A DNA stretch of 64,000 nt from Leptolyngbya sp. SIO1E4 (GTDB lineage Bacteria; Cyanobacteriota; Cyanobacteriia; Phormidesmidales; Phormidesmidaceae): assembly GCA_010672825.2 (NCBI GenBank), contig JAAHFU020000004.1, forward strand, positions 186,001-250,000, read 5' to 3'. Made by a program: the position numbers and the translations under genes. Below, in pieces: positions 27,722-37,657 of this stretch (within the stretch, counting starts at the first letter, position 1; each line of letters opens with the position of its first letter). Under the pieces are notes generated by a model, which was not told where the DNA came from, did not search any database, and was given only the letters and a program-made list of their open reading frames with translations.

Positions 27722-30559
27722 GCCACAAACTCGCCCTAAAACTAAACGACCGTCTTCCAACGGATACATTCCACTCGCTTCAACAAGTACTTCATCACGG
27801 GTTGCATCACTCTGATCGAGTTCTTGTTCTGCAACATTCAAATCGCGATCGGCGGCTTCTCTGGTAAGGGGTACGGCTAAGGTCTGAAAGGATGAATTAG
27901 CGCGATCGCCAGGCAGGGTTGGTAGTCCACCAGCTCCTACAATTCTGAATCGTCCTTGCTGTCGGCGACTGGGAGCTAGACAACTTGTGGCAATCAGCGT
28001 GTCTGGATCGACGATTCCAGACGGCAACTCCACCAGACCTTTATCCGGGTCGGCCCCTAATTCCTGAATGTCTACAACGCCATCGACGCCAAGTTCAGAG
28101 CTGGCAGTAATGTCACTGTCTGAGGATTGGAAAAGTCCTTGCGTTGTGATTTGGATATTGCCACCTGGTCCTTCAACTGCATTGGCAGTGATGTCGCTAT
28201 TGCCCAAAGCAACCAGTACATCAGCCGAGATGGTGATGTTGCCACCAGTAGCAATATCGCTGGCATTTGTTGTGATATTGCTATTACCTAGCAAGAGAAC
28301 AACAGAAGCATCCAAGGCAATGTTGCCTTGATCTCCTTCAGCTGTTTCAGCAGTCAAGATACCGTTATTCAAACGGATATCATCTGCCTCGATTTCTAAG
28401 TTGCCTGCTGTACCAACATCCAAACTGCTAACAGAGACTTTAGCCCCTGCTTGAACCTGTAGGTGGTTGGTTTCTAGCTGTACTCTGCCAGCAGCTCCAG
28501 TGCCTGGTGAACTGCTGGTGATAGCGCTTTCTGGACCATCTGGTTCAACCAGTTCGCGGCCAAACTCGGCTAACCGATCGCTGTAAGTTGGATCTGTCCC
28601 AGACAGATTAATAGAATCAGCTGCGTTGATAATGATGTCACCAGCGGCCCCTTCACTAAAGGCAGCAGAAATAATCTGGGCTCCGCCAGTCATATCAAGG
28701 GTTGTCGTCTCAACTAAAATATCTCCCCCGCGCTGATCGCTAAGACTGCGGCTGCTTAAAACAGCTCCATCAGCTAATTCTAGACTGGGTGAAAACACTT
28801 GAATTGTATTGCCTGGGCCAACTGGAACGGGAGGGGTAAATGGATCGATTTCTGTAGCAGAGAATAATCCACTAGATACTCCATTAATTGGATTGACACC
28901 TACCAGGCTAACCTCTTCAGAAGCCTCGACTCGCAACCGCCCCGCCCTTCCTTGCCCAAAGGTCGTAGTGCTAATGAAAGCCCCCTGCGTTGCTGATAGA
29001 GAGTTGGTTATGAGACTGATGTCGCCAGCATTACCCACAGCAGAAGGATTTACTAACGTCGTAATACGGCTGTTACGCCCAAAATTATTGGGATTGCTTC
29101 CTTGCGTAACAAAACCATCCAGGATAATAGCATCAGTAGTCTGAATTTTGACATTCCCCCCATTGCCATTTCCTGATGTTCCCGTATTCAGTTGGGCTCC
29201 CCCAGTAACCCACAACGAACGGGCTCGGATGATGACATCTCCGCCATTACCAATACCTATTGTGCCTACACTAGTGCCCAATTGCGTAGGTCTTCCAACC
29301 AATTGCGTAGGCACTCCAATATTTGGCCGGGAACCATCCACCTGTACAGTATCCGCCGCTTGGATATTGATTGTACCTGTATCACCTTGTCCAAATGATG
29401 CGCTCGTCAATGAAGCACCGTTTGCAACAGACAGAGAGCCAGTCGTGATGATGATATCCCCAGCGTTGCCAATAGCGCCTGGATCGATCTGGCTGAAGAT
29501 CGCACTGTTACGGAAACTACTGCTATCTGAGCCATCAACGACAACCGAACCAGTAGCATTAATAGTGAGATCTCCAGCTTGAGCCCCTGGAAAGCCCCCC
29601 TCTGAAGCAATTCCAGTACCTAATGCGCTTATCTCCAAAACCGCTAGGTTATTGGCATTGACGGTAATACTTCCGCCATTGTTGCCCCTACCATCTACTC
29701 TTGAACGGTTCCTCAGAGTTATATTTGCCCGCTCTATTTGGGATGGAAATTGTAGATGCGCTGTGTCAGTATCATCATCTGCCTGTAAGTCGGCGATCGC
29801 AACTGTGCCCTCACCAGCCAGTCCGCCCAACTCAATATGGCTACCTGGAGAAACAATGTGCCCCCCGTCTAGAAGAATCTCTCCACCCACTAGGGCCAGC
29901 ACCTGATCAGGTGGTACTTGTAGACCAGTGGGGTTATTAAAAGGATCGGGAGCCGTGGATTGATGGACTATGCTGCCGGGATTAGCGCCAAACTGTAACC
30001 CAACGGGTGTGCTGATGGTGAGCAATGGAGGGGATTGGGGATTGGTGGCGCTAAACTGCAGCCCATCTGCAAACTCGATATGGTTGGCCGTACTCGCCAC
30101 AAACGATCCGTTTACGTCGAGTTGGGCATCGGGGCCAAAGAGAATGCCGTTGGGGTTAATCAGAAAGACATCGGCATTGCCTAAAACCCCCAAGGTCCCG
30201 AAAATGTCGGTGGCAGTATTGCCGGTGACTCGATTGATAATCGTCTCGACTACGGCAGGATTAGCAAAATAAACCCCTCTGCCTGCAGGCACATTGAATG
30301 CCTCGAAGCTATGGAAGAGGTTGCTGCCACGAACCGCGCCACCATCAATCCGATCGCTCGGCAAGCCATCAATTGTGACATTGGGCACCACGACAGAACT
30401 TTCACCCCCTAAACTCGTGTCGGGTATCAGTTGAGCCCACCCTGGGCCTTGCGAAAGGATGCAGCCAACACTAGTAATCGCGATCGCAGCCAGCGGGGCA
30501 TGAAAGGTCTTGGTTGCCCAAACATATCCTTGTGACGTCCTAGAAAGTAAATGTCTCAT
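27716..30559 (-). CDS. TpsA exoprotein 3 (filamentous hemagglutinin N-terminal domain)
   Basis: About 947 residues. From ATG 30559 the signal peptide is MRHLLSRTSQ...AAIAITSVGCILSQGPGWA|Q; the frame also extends to an ATG at 30649, which would add 30 residues before the signal, so the start is uncertain. The TPS domain follows (GGAVRGSNLFHSFEAFNV...YFANPAVV...NPNGILFG). The rest is β-helix repeats with many GNAGDI / GNGGNV turns. Near the C-terminus FRIVGAGGLPTLP corresponds to the GGLP motif of the other two TpsA proteins, and the end is LGRVCGL. No TpsB lies next to it, so it may share the transporter at 7055. Its stop codon lies in a family A repeat. Confidence 0.92.
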   Translation of the reverse strand: MRHLLSRTSQGYVWATKTFHAPLAAIAITSVGCILSQGPGWAQLIPDTSLGGESSVVVPNVTIDGLPSDRIDGGAVRGSNLFHSFEAFNVPAGRGVYFANPAVVETIINRVTGNTATDIFGTLGVLGNADVFLINPNGILFGPDAQLDVNGSFVASTANHIEFADGLQFSATNPQSPPLLTISTPVGLQFGANPGSIVHQSTAPDPFNNPTGLQVPPDQVLALVGGEILLDGGHIVSPGSHIELGGLAGEGTVAIADLQADDDTDTAHLQFPSQIERANITLRNRSRVDGRGNNGGSITVNANNLAVLEISALGTGIASEGGFPGAQAGDLTINATGSVVVDGSDSSSFRNSAIFSQIDPGAIGNAGDIIITTGSLSVANGASLTSASFGQGDTGTINIQAADTVQVDGSRPNIGVPTQLVGRPTQLGTSVGTIGIGNGGDVIIRARSLWVTGGAQLNTGTSGNGNGGNVKIQTTDAIILDGFVTQGSNPNNFGRNSRITTLVNPSAVGNAGDISLITNSLSATQGAFISTTTFGQGRAGRLRVEASEEVSLVGVNPINGVSSGLFSATEIDPFTPPVPVGPGNTIQVFSPSLELADGAVLSSRSLSDQRGGDILVETTTLDMTGGAQIISAAFSEGAAGDIIINAADSINLSGTDPTYSDRLAEFGRELVEPDGPESAITSSSPGTGAAGRVQLETNHLQVQAGAKVSVSSLDVGTAGNLEIEADDIRLNNGILTAETAEGDQGNIALDASVVLLLGNSNITTNASDIATGGNITISADVLVALGNSDITANAVEGPGGNIQITTQGLFQSSDSDITASSELGVDGVVDIQELGADPDKGLVELPSGIVDPDTLIATSCLAPSRRQQGRFRIVGAGGLPTLPGDRANSSFQTLAVPLTREAADRDLNVAEQELDQSDATRDEVLVEASGMYPLEDGRLVLGRVCGL

Positions 30560-30649
30560 CTTTGATGGGTCAACCCTTAAGTGAAGATGCTGTGCGGAGC
30601 GATCGCTAGAGATAAATGAAACACTAGGCGTAGCTAAACCACATGTCAT

Positions 30650-31228
30650 TTGATAGCTAGTGTTTTTGTCAGGTCAAAGCCAGGAATCTAGATATGACCA
30701 GGGATATTTATACATTCAAGACAAAATATTGAGCAGTTTAACCCTTTGATTTTCAATAATATGAACGACCTTAATTCTAGAATTTATTTCGAGTATTTCG
30801 AAAATTTCAGGGCATTGCTTTAAACAAATTCAAACAACCCCCTCAAAACCTCCTTTAACAGGATCCTACATCTCATCTTTGATTCAGAGAAATGAAATAA
30901 AATTTCCCAATATCTCAGGAATCATCAGCAAAAATCGACCTGGAATCTCCTGGAGTCAAGCAATCAAAGATTGATTTTTGTTTTTTTAATCTAAAAAAAT
31001 TGATTTTTACATTCAATAAAATCGCGTAAAAGCTCTCTAAAGAAGTCTCTTATATTCTGATTTTCCGAATTTGGAAAATAATGATCTAAATCTGGAAACC
31101 CGTTTTCCAGAAAGTAAAAGACTTCCAGTAAGGGCTCAACTTATGGTTTGGATCAGCAGGCGGTTAATCACGAAGCTAGCCTGCAAATTCAACTTTTATT
31201 GAGCTCTTTATCAATGGAGATACTGGCA
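30650..31228. other. AT-rich upstream region of the RTX gene
   Basis: This stretch between divergent genes is much more AT-rich than its surroundings, with T and A runs around 30975-31010 and TTGATTTTT repeated at 30971 and 31000. The right part carries two inverted repeats (see 31061-31111). It probably holds promoters for both divergent genes, but I cannot assign them with confidence. Confidence 0.6.
31061..31111. promoter_or_regulatory. paired TTTCC/GGAAA inverted repeats upstream of RTX gene 1
   Basis: TTTTCC-GAATTT-GGAAAA (31061-31078) and TCTGGAAA-CCCGT-TTTCCAGA (31091-31111, a perfect 8-bp inverted repeat) lie about 120-170 bp before the RTX start. Related sites are at 33037-33070 and 34769-34784. 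They probably serve as operators for one regulator. Confidence 0.6.
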
Positions 31229-32137
31229 ATGCAGTCTACAACCGAAACGGTAACGACTGGAACGCCCGGCAACGATACCCTCGTTGGTGGAGACGGTCCA
31301 GATATTATTTTGGGTCTATCTGGAAATGACGTAGTCTTCGAATCGGGTGGTCGGAATCAAATCTTGGGTGGTCAGGGCAATGACCTAATTAGTGGGGGCG
31401 TTAATGAAGATCAGATTTTTGGCGGGCCTGGGAATGACTTTTTAAGCGGCGGTATCGCTAGCCTTGATAGCGTTACCACAGACAGCGATGATCAGATTTT
31501 TGGCGGTTCAGGCAATGATGTGCTCACAGGTGCCGCAGGGCAGGATACCCTTTGGGGCGGCTCGGGTCACGATTTCTTTATCGGCGGGGCTGATGCAGAT
31601 ATTTTCTCAGGGGGACCTGGAATTGATCTGCTCATTAATGAGGGCTTGCCCAGTGTAGATAATTCAGCCGATTCTTTTCTTCTAGCGCCCGGAGAAGGCC
31701 CGGATCTGATTCTCGACTTTCAAGACACCTTAGACCAGCTGGTGTTTACCGGTGGGTTGACAGCAGCAGCGGTGAACCAGGCTGAAATTGGCAACACAAC
31801 GCTGGTCAGAACTACGGAGACAGGTGAGCTGTTAGCTGTTTTGCGGTCGGACTTTAGATACGATGTTACAGCCACAGAGGAATTCTCGATTTTCAATGGT
31901 GAGAAATCAGGGGAAACGTTTGTCGGTGGTCCTGGTTCTGATATTGGCAGTGGCGGACCCGGTGATGATGTTTTCCGAGGCAAAGGTAGTTTTGATGCTT
32001 TCCAGGGAGATAGCGGCAACGACGTCCTATTTGGCGATGCCGGAACGGATATCTTAGGTGGGGGTGAAGGGCGCGATCGCCTCTATGGTGGCGACAGCAA
32101 GGAGATAGCAATGAAGTATGACAGGTCTCTTCGTTAA
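31229..32137 (+). CDS. RTX-type calcium-binding repeat protein 1
   Basis: About 302 residues. Nonapeptide GGxGxDxUx repeats run from near the N-terminus (GTPGNDTLVGGDGPDIILG, GGPGNDFLSGG, GGSGNDVLTG) and again near the C-terminus (GDSGNDVLFGDAGTDILGGGEGRDRLYGG), separated by a β-rich spacer. Such repeats bind Ca2+ and usually mark type I secretion, but no TolC/HlyB/HlyD genes are in the window. ATG 31229 has GGAG 10 bases upstream; an ATG at 31214 and a TTG at 31148 are alternatives. The last repeat is cut short: after LYGG the frame ends DSKEIAMKYDRSLR and overlaps the next gene by 20 bp, suggesting truncation by rearrangement. Confidence 0.85.
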   Translation: MQSTTETVTTGTPGNDTLVGGDGPDIILGLSGNDVVFESGGRNQILGGQGNDLISGGVNEDQIFGGPGNDFLSGGIASLDSVTTDSDDQIFGGSGNDVLTGAAGQDTLWGGSGHDFFIGGADADIFSGGPGIDLLINEGLPSVDNSADSFLLAPGEGPDLILDFQDTLDQLVFTGGLTAAAVNQAEIGNTTLVRTTETGELLAVLRSDFRYDVTATEEFSIFNGEKSGETFVGGPGSDIGSGGPGDDVFRGKGSFDAFQGDSGNDVLFGDAGTDILGGGEGRDRLYGGDSKEIAMKYDRSLR

Positions 32138-32876
32138 AGGTATCAGCATGGATGATGCACTACACGGCCAAATATCCATTGAATACCAAGGAAAAAATCA
32201 GGTGACTACAAATTGCATTTTCCTTGGCAAGGCAAACCATCACCATGTTGGCAAACATCCTATTTTATACTGTTTCACTCTAGTAACCGATAACCCTTTT
32301 ACCAGAAGGCATGATCCAATTGCCCATGGTCTTTACAGCTTTACGGATCCCCTTAAGGCAGAACTTTCTTGGTGGTCAGAGATGGTAGGGGGTTCTCTAC
32401 GGCAAACGTATAAAGACATTCCACAGGAGTTTTATTCTGCCTCAATTCTGAAATTGCCTGAGTATACTTTCTCAGAGCAAGCATTAATGGGAATCGTGAA
32501 GATCTTAAAATGCTTACCTGAAAAGTTATTTAGGGTTTTTGGGAAAGCCATTTTAGGCTTCATCTATTCAGAAAATCTAGCGTTCTTCTTTTCTATTGCT
32601 TTGACGGTAGCTAGGGCTTCAGATGTTTTTTTGCGCCAGCAAATTGAGCAAGCTCCAAGAGGCACTTTGGAAATCATTAATCAGTTTTATGGCCTTGAAC
32701 GTGAACTCTGCGAAATCATTGAGAGTAAACAGGCTGGAACGGCTGTTGTGCCTAATCATTTACTCAGTTTCCTCAATGAGCATATGACTGCAGTTAGCCG
32801 AGCGATTGACCGAGAGATTTCTACAGAGCAGCTTCCCAAAAACTTGACTCACTACTACGAACTATTGGGTTCATAA
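32118..32876 (+). CDS. hypothetical protein overlapping the RTX gene end
   Basis: About 252 residues (a second ATG at 32148 gives 242). I do not recognise it. The first part contains ISIEYQGKNQVTTNCIFLGKANHHHVGKHPILYCFTLVTDNPF, probably β-strands. The rest is α-helical, with a hydrophobic stretch LGFIYSENLAFFFSIALTVARASDV that could be a membrane-associated helix. The start lies inside the RTX gene end. The 19 bases coding for IEYQGK (32177-32195) are identical to 48371-48389 in the small gene at 48225, so the two loci share recent ancestry in this segment. Base composition is more AT-rich than the TpsA genes. Confidence 0.65.
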   Translation: MTGLFVKGISMDDALHGQISIEYQGKNQVTTNCIFLGKANHHHVGKHPILYCFTLVTDNPFTRRHDPIAHGLYSFTDPLKAELSWWSEMVGGSLRQTYKDIPQEFYSASILKLPEYTFSEQALMGIVKILKCLPEKLFRVFGKAILGFIYSENLAFFFSIALTVARASDVFLRQQIEQAPRGTLEIINQFYGLERELCEIIESKQAGTAVVPNHLLSFLNEHMTAVSRAIDREISTEQLPKNLTHYYELLGS

Positions 32877-33186
32877 AACGTGAAGCAGGAGAGAAATCCC
32901 TGCTCTTCTGACTTTTGGCAAAGTTTGCCCGAAGAGGTGCGGGATATGTTCTTCTCTTCAGAATAGAAAACTGACTTCCAAAAACCGACGGTAAGTCAAT
33001 CAAACTGTTTCCAATAAAGCTTCTTGAATTCGGGTTTTCCAAAATTGGAATTCAATGATCCAAAATTGGAATTCGATTTTCCAAAAACAAAAAGCATTCA
33101 ATAAAACCTTCAGCATATGCTTTTTTCAAGTTATGAGTTACGAAATAGTCTTGCTAATCTCAGCGAAGAAATCTTTGGAGGAAATT
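32877..33186. other. regulatory gap between hypothetical gene and RTX gene 2
   Basis: No gene. It holds the TTCCAAAATTGGAA cluster at 33037-33085. The reading frame of RTX gene 2 is open through part of this gap, but the strong ribosome-binding site just before 33187 and the operator-like sites argue that it is noncoding. Confidence 0.6.
33037..33085. promoter_or_regulatory. cluster of TTCCAAAATTGGAA palindromes upstream of RTX gene 2
   Basis: TTCCAA-AA-TTGGAA (33037-33050), TCCAAAATTGGA (33059-33070) and a half site TTTTCCAAAA (about 33077-33086) are spaced about two helical turns apart. The second copy at 34769 before the response-regulator gene shares the exact core. Confidence 0.7.
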
Positions 33187-34707
33187 ATGGCAACGATTAA
33201 TGTGGATTCTTTTGTCGATAGCATTGATCCAAATGATGATGTAACGACTCTACGAGAAGCCATTCTTGAAGCAAATGATGGCGACACCATTCAACTAGAA
33301 GCAGGTACCTATGAACTGAGCCTTGAAGGCGATGGAGAAGATGCTGGACTGACAGGTGATTTGGATATTAACGGCAAATCTTTGACGATTCTGGGGGCCG
33401 GTCAAGACGCAACAATTATTGATGCCAATGGCATTGATCGGGTGTTTGATGTGATAGGTAACAATGATGTGACCACCATTACTAATGTCACGATTACAGG
33501 TGGTGATGACGTAGCTGGTGTTGGTGCCGTAGCTGGTGGTGATGGCATTAGAGTAGCAAGAGGTAATCTCGCACTCAACAGCAGCGTGATTCATGGCAAC
33601 CAAGGCGATGGTATTAGGGTTTTGAATGGCACGCTTGTAATAATGAGCAGCACAGTTAGTGAAAATGGTCGCGATGGCATTTCGAACGGGTTTACCAGTA
33701 GTGATTTCACAGTAATTAACAGCACCATTAACAATAATGATCGCGATGGCATTTTCATTTTGGGTCGCCCCTCAGGAGGAGATGAAAGTCACATGAATTT
33801 AATTGGTAGTACCATTAGCGATAATGGTCGCCATGGCATTATCGGTTACTTTGCAGATGAAATCTTGGTAACGAATACCACCATCAGTGGAAATGGTGGA
33901 AATGGTATTATTGATTTAGACTTTAATCCCTCTAGGGTTACCAGCTCTATTATTGCGAACAATGGACATGATTCCGTCTTCAACCGAGATGTCGTGGGCG
34001 ACTTTACTACTGGTGGCAACAATCTAATCGGCGATGGTGACGGAAGCACGAGTTTTACCGATGGAGTAAATGGCGACATTGTGGGCACCACGGCCAACCC
34101 CATTGATCCCCGCCTAGGTCCGCTACAAGACAATGGTGGCCCCACGCTCACTCAAGCGTTGCTTCCGGATAGCCCCGCTATCGATGCTGGCAGTAACCCT
34201 AATACTCTCACTACTGATCAGCGCGGCGCGGCTAGGGTCTCTGGTGAGCGGGCTGATATTGGTGCCGTGGAGTATCAGCTCGATCCTGACCAAGTGATTA
34301 TCGGCACCGAGGAAAGTGATAGTCTCACTGGTGGCTCAGGCAACGATACTATTGACGGTGCCAGTGGTGATGACATACTGACCGGTGGTGCAGGTAGAGA
34401 CATTCTTACAGGCGGTCAGGGGGCTGATCGCTTTGTCTTCGACCAGCCTGTCGGTTCCGGCATCGATACCCTCACCGACTTTAACCACAATGGCCAAGGA
34501 GACAAACTGGTGCTGGACAGCGCAGCTTTTGACTTACTTGACGACGGTCTTATGGTGGTCAGTGGCATCTCTGAAGCAGAGGCTCAGGGTATTGGTGGCA
34601 ACGCTCTCGGCTACACCACGGATGGATACTTGTTCTACGAGGGTGTTCACTTTGCCACTTTGCAAGGCACTCCCACGCTGACTAGCAATGCTATAGAGCT
34701 GGTGTAA
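33187..34707 (+). CDS. β-helix / RTX repeat exoprotein 2
   Basis: About 506 residues. The N-terminal part reads [23 protein letters not shown], the CSLREAI-type start of polymorphic outer-membrane or right-handed β-helix proteins. Many NSTI / ISGNGGNGI-type turns follow to about residue 300, then [12 protein letters not shown]...[20 protein letters not shown], which closes such domains. RTX repeats follow ([35 protein letters not shown]) with a conserved C-terminal secretion-like domain. ATG 33187 has GGAGG 7 bases upstream. There is no classical signal peptide, which fits type I secretion. It is likely regulated through the palindromes 100-150 bp upstream. Confidence 0.87.
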   Translation: MATINVDSFVDSIDPNDDVTTLREAILEANDGDTIQLEAGTYELSLEGDGEDAGLTGDLDINGKSLTILGAGQDATIIDANGIDRVFDVIGNNDVTTITNVTITGGDDVAGVGAVAGGDGIRVARGNLALNSSVIHGNQGDGIRVLNGTLVIMSSTVSENGRDGISNGFTSSDFTVINSTINNNDRDGIFILGRPSGGDESHMNLIGSTISDNGRHGIIGYFADEILVTNTTISGNGGNGIIDLDFNPSRVTSSIIANNGHDSVFNRDVVGDFTTGGNNLIGDGDGSTSFTDGVNGDIVGTTANPIDPRLGPLQDNGGPTLTQALLPDSPAIDAGSNPNTLTTDQRGAARVSGERADIGAVEYQLDPDQVIIGTEESDSLTGGSGNDTIDGASGDDILTGGAGRDILTGGQGADRFVFDQPVGSGIDTLTDFNHNGQGDKLVLDSAAFDLLDDGLMVVSGISEAEAQGIGGNALGYTTDGYLFYEGVHFATLQGTPTLTSNAIELV

Positions 34708-34768
34708 GTTTCCATCGTTCCCTGTAGAGACTCAGGCGTTTTTTGGGTTGAGCCCTAATTCTCGTCGC

Positions 34769-34809
34769 TTTCCAAAATTGGAAACGCTGTTAGTAAATCT
34801 GGAAAGACA
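34769..34809. promoter_or_regulatory. TTTCCAAAATTGGAAA palindrome and half site upstream of the response regulator gene
   Basis: TTTCCAA-AA-TTGGAAA (34769-34784) is a 7-bp inverted repeat with 2-bp spacer. AAATCTGGAAA (34796-34806) repeats exactly the half site at 31088-31098. Together with 31061 and 33037 this makes three intergenic regions with the same motif. Confidence 0.7.
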
Positions 34810-34939
34810 GCGCCCGCCTGCTGAATTTATGCTGTGAACAACAGGAATAAGCCGTGCAATTGCTTATTCAAACTTAGGATTTTACGTCAAAGCGAAGTGT
34901 AGATTTATGATGCTTACAGAGGTGAGCGGGGGTTGGCTT

Positions 34940-35605
34940 ATGAAGACAGAAACCCAAACTCCACACCAGTTTCTCGTCGTTGATGATCATGAAGTCATCC
35001 TCCAGGGCACTGTGCCAGCCCTTCAGGAAAAATATCCTGACGCTCAAATCAAAACCGCCAAAGACCGGCAAACTGCCCTAGCAATCATAGAACTCTATGG
35101 CCCTGACCTGGTTCTGCTAGATCTCAGCATTCCGCCAGATGCCACCTCCCCAGCCCGACCCGAGGTGGGCCTAGCGTTTTTGGAAACCCTCATTCAGGGC
35201 CGAGCGGCCCCCAACGTGATGGTGCTGAGCACCGATGTTAAACCCTTGGTGCGATTGAAGTCTGAGATTAATACCTATGGTGGGGGCTTCGCCGCGATCG
35301 ATAAGTCAGTTTCCATTGACGAGATGTTGAGGATGGTGGAACTGGCCTTGCGAGGTTCCATCCATTTGCCACCCCAGGTGCGATCTCGCTCCGAGTTTGA
35401 CTCCGCCTGGTTACAGGTATTGACCCTGCGCTTTGAAGAAGGACTGACCGACAAAGCCATTGCCAAACGCTTAGAGGTCAGCGATCGCACTATCCGCAAC
35501 TACTGGACCCGCATGCAAGACTTTTTGTGCATTGGCGAAGAGCCTGATAAAGACGTTCGCATTCAGATTGCCATTGAAGCCAGAAAGATGGGGTTAATCA
35601 GTTAA
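34940..35605 (+). CDS. response regulator, receiver plus LuxR/NarL-type HTH
   Basis: About 221 residues. The receiver domain has the acidic pair Asp15-Asp16 in LVVDDHEV, the phospho-acceptor Asp61 in LVLLDLS and Lys122 in AIDKS. The C-terminal HTH reads LRFEEGLTDKAIAKRLEVSDRTIRNYWTRMQ, which fits a GerE-like fold. ATG 34940 is preferred; ATGs at 34907 and 34910 are in frame. The stop codon abuts the ATG of the CHASE2 kinase with no gap, so they are a two-component pair. The TTTCC/GGAAA palindrome 150 bp upstream may be its own binding site; that is inference. Confidence 0.9.
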   Translation: MKTETQTPHQFLVVDDHEVILQGTVPALQEKYPDAQIKTAKDRQTALAIIELYGPDLVLLDLSIPPDATSPARPEVGLAFLETLIQGRAAPNVMVLSTDVKPLVRLKSEINTYGGGFAAIDKSVSIDEMLRMVELALRGSIHLPPQVRSRSEFDSAWLQVLTLRFEEGLTDKAIAKRLEVSDRTIRNYWTRMQDFLCIGEEPDKDVRIQIAIEARKMGLIS

Positions 35606-37651
35606 ATGAATCGTCACGTCTGGAAGCAAATTAAACACCACGCTAAGTATTGGCGAGAAGTGGTTCTACCTGGAGCCGCGATCGTTGCACTGGTGGTTTT
35701 AATCCGGCTTTCTGGATTTTTACAAACGCAAGAATGGGAAACCTTCGACACCTTTATGCGGATGCGTCCCCCGGTCACCCCAGAGCCCAGAGTTGTGATG
35801 GTCGGCATCGACGAAGCCGATTTAAATCGCATCGGTGGATATCCCGTTTCTGATTTGACCCTCGCAAAAGCCATCGATATCTTAGAGCGCTATTCTCCCA
35901 GGGTGATCGGGCTGGATTTGTTTCGCGACTTACCCATAGAGCCCGGACACGAATTGCTTCAGCAGCGATTCAAAACCTATGACAACATCGTTGGGGCTGA
36001 AGTGGCTCTCAATCAAGACGACCTCCTCAATATTGGCGGCCCGCCTGCTCTAACGCCCGAGCGGGTGGGCTTTGTAGATGTCATCGTTGATGCCGATGGC
36101 AAAATCCGTCGCAGTCTACTCGCCAGTCGAGATTGGCATGGAGACCTCAAATATTCCCTGGGCTTAAAGCTGGCCCGAGTGTATCTAGCAGGGGAAGATA
36201 TCGCTTTCAGCCAAGGGCAGCTTGACCCACAGCCACGATCGCAAACCATTCGCACAGTCAGCCAAGCAGCCGACCAGACCAAGATTAAAAGCAGCGATCC
36301 CATTTACTTTGGAACCACTATAATCCCCCGTTTTTTAGCGAATTCAGGCGGCTACATCCGGGCTGACGCCTATGGCTACCAAACCCTCTTAAACTTTTGC
36401 ACCAGTCACACCCCTTTTCGGTCACTGTCTTTAAGCGATGTCCTGGAGGAAAGCTTTGATTCAACGTGGATTCGCGATCGCGCCATTCTGATTGGTATGA
36501 CCGCAGCCAGCACCAAAGACATCTTTCTCACAGCAGCAGTTAAAAGTACGCAAATCCACTCAGCGCTTAAGAGCGACATTTCAGCCAACCAGCTGATTTA
36601 TGGCGTCGAAATCATCGCCCATACTTCGGGTCAAATCATTCGTGCCGTTTTAGACAAACGAGCCCCCCTCCACGTTTGGCCCGACCTGGCAGAATATGCC
36701 TGGATTATGGCCTGGGGATTTTTAGGCATCACCTTAGGACTCATTTTTCAGTCTCCTTGGCATAGTCTCCTCAGCATTGGGGTAGCCAGCCTGGGGCTGC
36801 TGAGCCTGTGCTATTTGCTGATGATGGGATATTGGTGGACGCCCATAGTACCCACCCTATTAGCCTTACTGGGGGCTGGTCTAACCACGACCTTTTTTGA
36901 CCGTGATTTGAAGTTTGAGATGGAGCAGCGGCGACGAACCATTGAGCGCACTTATGAAGCTGTGCACAACGGGCCATTACAACACCTGGCCGCCATGCTC
37001 AGAAACACTCCTGAACTCACCCATTCTTCGGAACAGTTGCATACCAACCTGCAGACGCTCAATGAAGAACTGCGCAGTATCTATGAGTCAATGCGGCGGG
37101 AGTTATTGACCCGCAGTGATGGATTTCACCTGGAGGGCAATCTTGTCCTCGATCTGGACGCTCCGATCACAGAGTTACTCTCACGGGTTTATGAGCACAC
37201 CCTCACCCGTAAGCTGCCTGGATTTGCAACCCTGCAAACCTACATCACCTCAAACTTTAAACCCTTAAAAAACTGTCGCCTCACGCTGGAGCAAAAGCGG
37301 GGACTCTGCCGATTTCTACAGGAAGCCTTGTGCAACGTTGGCAAACACAGTATGAATGCCCGGCGGCTGGATGTCATTTGTACTCAACGAGCCGGGTGGT
37401 ACAGTCTGCGGGTCATTGACAATGGCACTAACACGATCGATTGGGATCAGCCCATCGTCACTGGCCAGGGCACCCAACAGGCCCTTGCTTTGGCGCGCAA
37501 GCTACACGGCAAGTTTCGCCGGGTTGCCAATTCGCCTCAAGGGATCCTGTGCGAATTAACCTGGCCTACATCTGTGAAATGGCCCAGACGTCTGTGGCAA
37601 TTCATGCCAAAGCTTTACGAGCAGCTTTGGGTGCATCGATCTCAGAGGTAA
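35606..37651 (+). CDS. CHASE2-domain membrane sensor histidine kinase
   Basis: 681 residues. An N-terminal transmembrane helix (VVLPGAAIVALVVLIRLSGFL) is followed by a periplasmic CHASE2 domain (QEWETFDTFMRMRP...RVVMVGIDEADL...YSPRVIGLDLFRD...FGTTIIPRF) to about residue 355. Three more helices follow (about 370-435). The cytosolic kinase has His454 in AVHNGPLQHLAAML, the phospho-acceptor region of NarX-type kinases. The ATPase domain has the N box LCRFLQEALCNVGKHS and the G1 motif VIDNGTN. The gene starts one base after the response regulator. CHASE2 kinases next to DUF928, hemagglutinin and CHAT genes are common in cyanobacteria. Confidence 0.93.
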   Translation: MNRHVWKQIKHHAKYWREVVLPGAAIVALVVLIRLSGFLQTQEWETFDTFMRMRPPVTPEPRVVMVGIDEADLNRIGGYPVSDLTLAKAIDILERYSPRVIGLDLFRDLPIEPGHELLQQRFKTYDNIVGAEVALNQDDLLNIGGPPALTPERVGFVDVIVDADGKIRRSLLASRDWHGDLKYSLGLKLARVYLAGEDIAFSQGQLDPQPRSQTIRTVSQAADQTKIKSSDPIYFGTTIIPRFLANSGGYIRADAYGYQTLLNFCTSHTPFRSLSLSDVLEESFDSTWIRDRAILIGMTAASTKDIFLTAAVKSTQIHSALKSDISANQLIYGVEIIAHTSGQIIRAVLDKRAPLHVWPDLAEYAWIMAWGFLGITLGLIFQSPWHSLLSIGVASLGLLSLCYLLMMGYWWTPIVPTLLALLGAGLTTTFFDRDLKFEMEQRRRTIERTYEAVHNGPLQHLAAMLRNTPELTHSSEQLHTNLQTLNEELRSIYESMRRELLTRSDGFHLEGNLVLDLDAPITELLSRVYEHTLTRKLPGFATLQTYITSNFKPLKNCRLTLEQKRGLCRFLQEALCNVGKHSMNARRLDVICTQRAGWYSLRVIDNGTNTIDWDQPIVTGQGTQQALALARKLHGKFRRVANSPQGILCELTWPTSVKWPRRLWQFMPKLYEQLWVHRSQR

Positions 37652-37657
37652 GCATCT

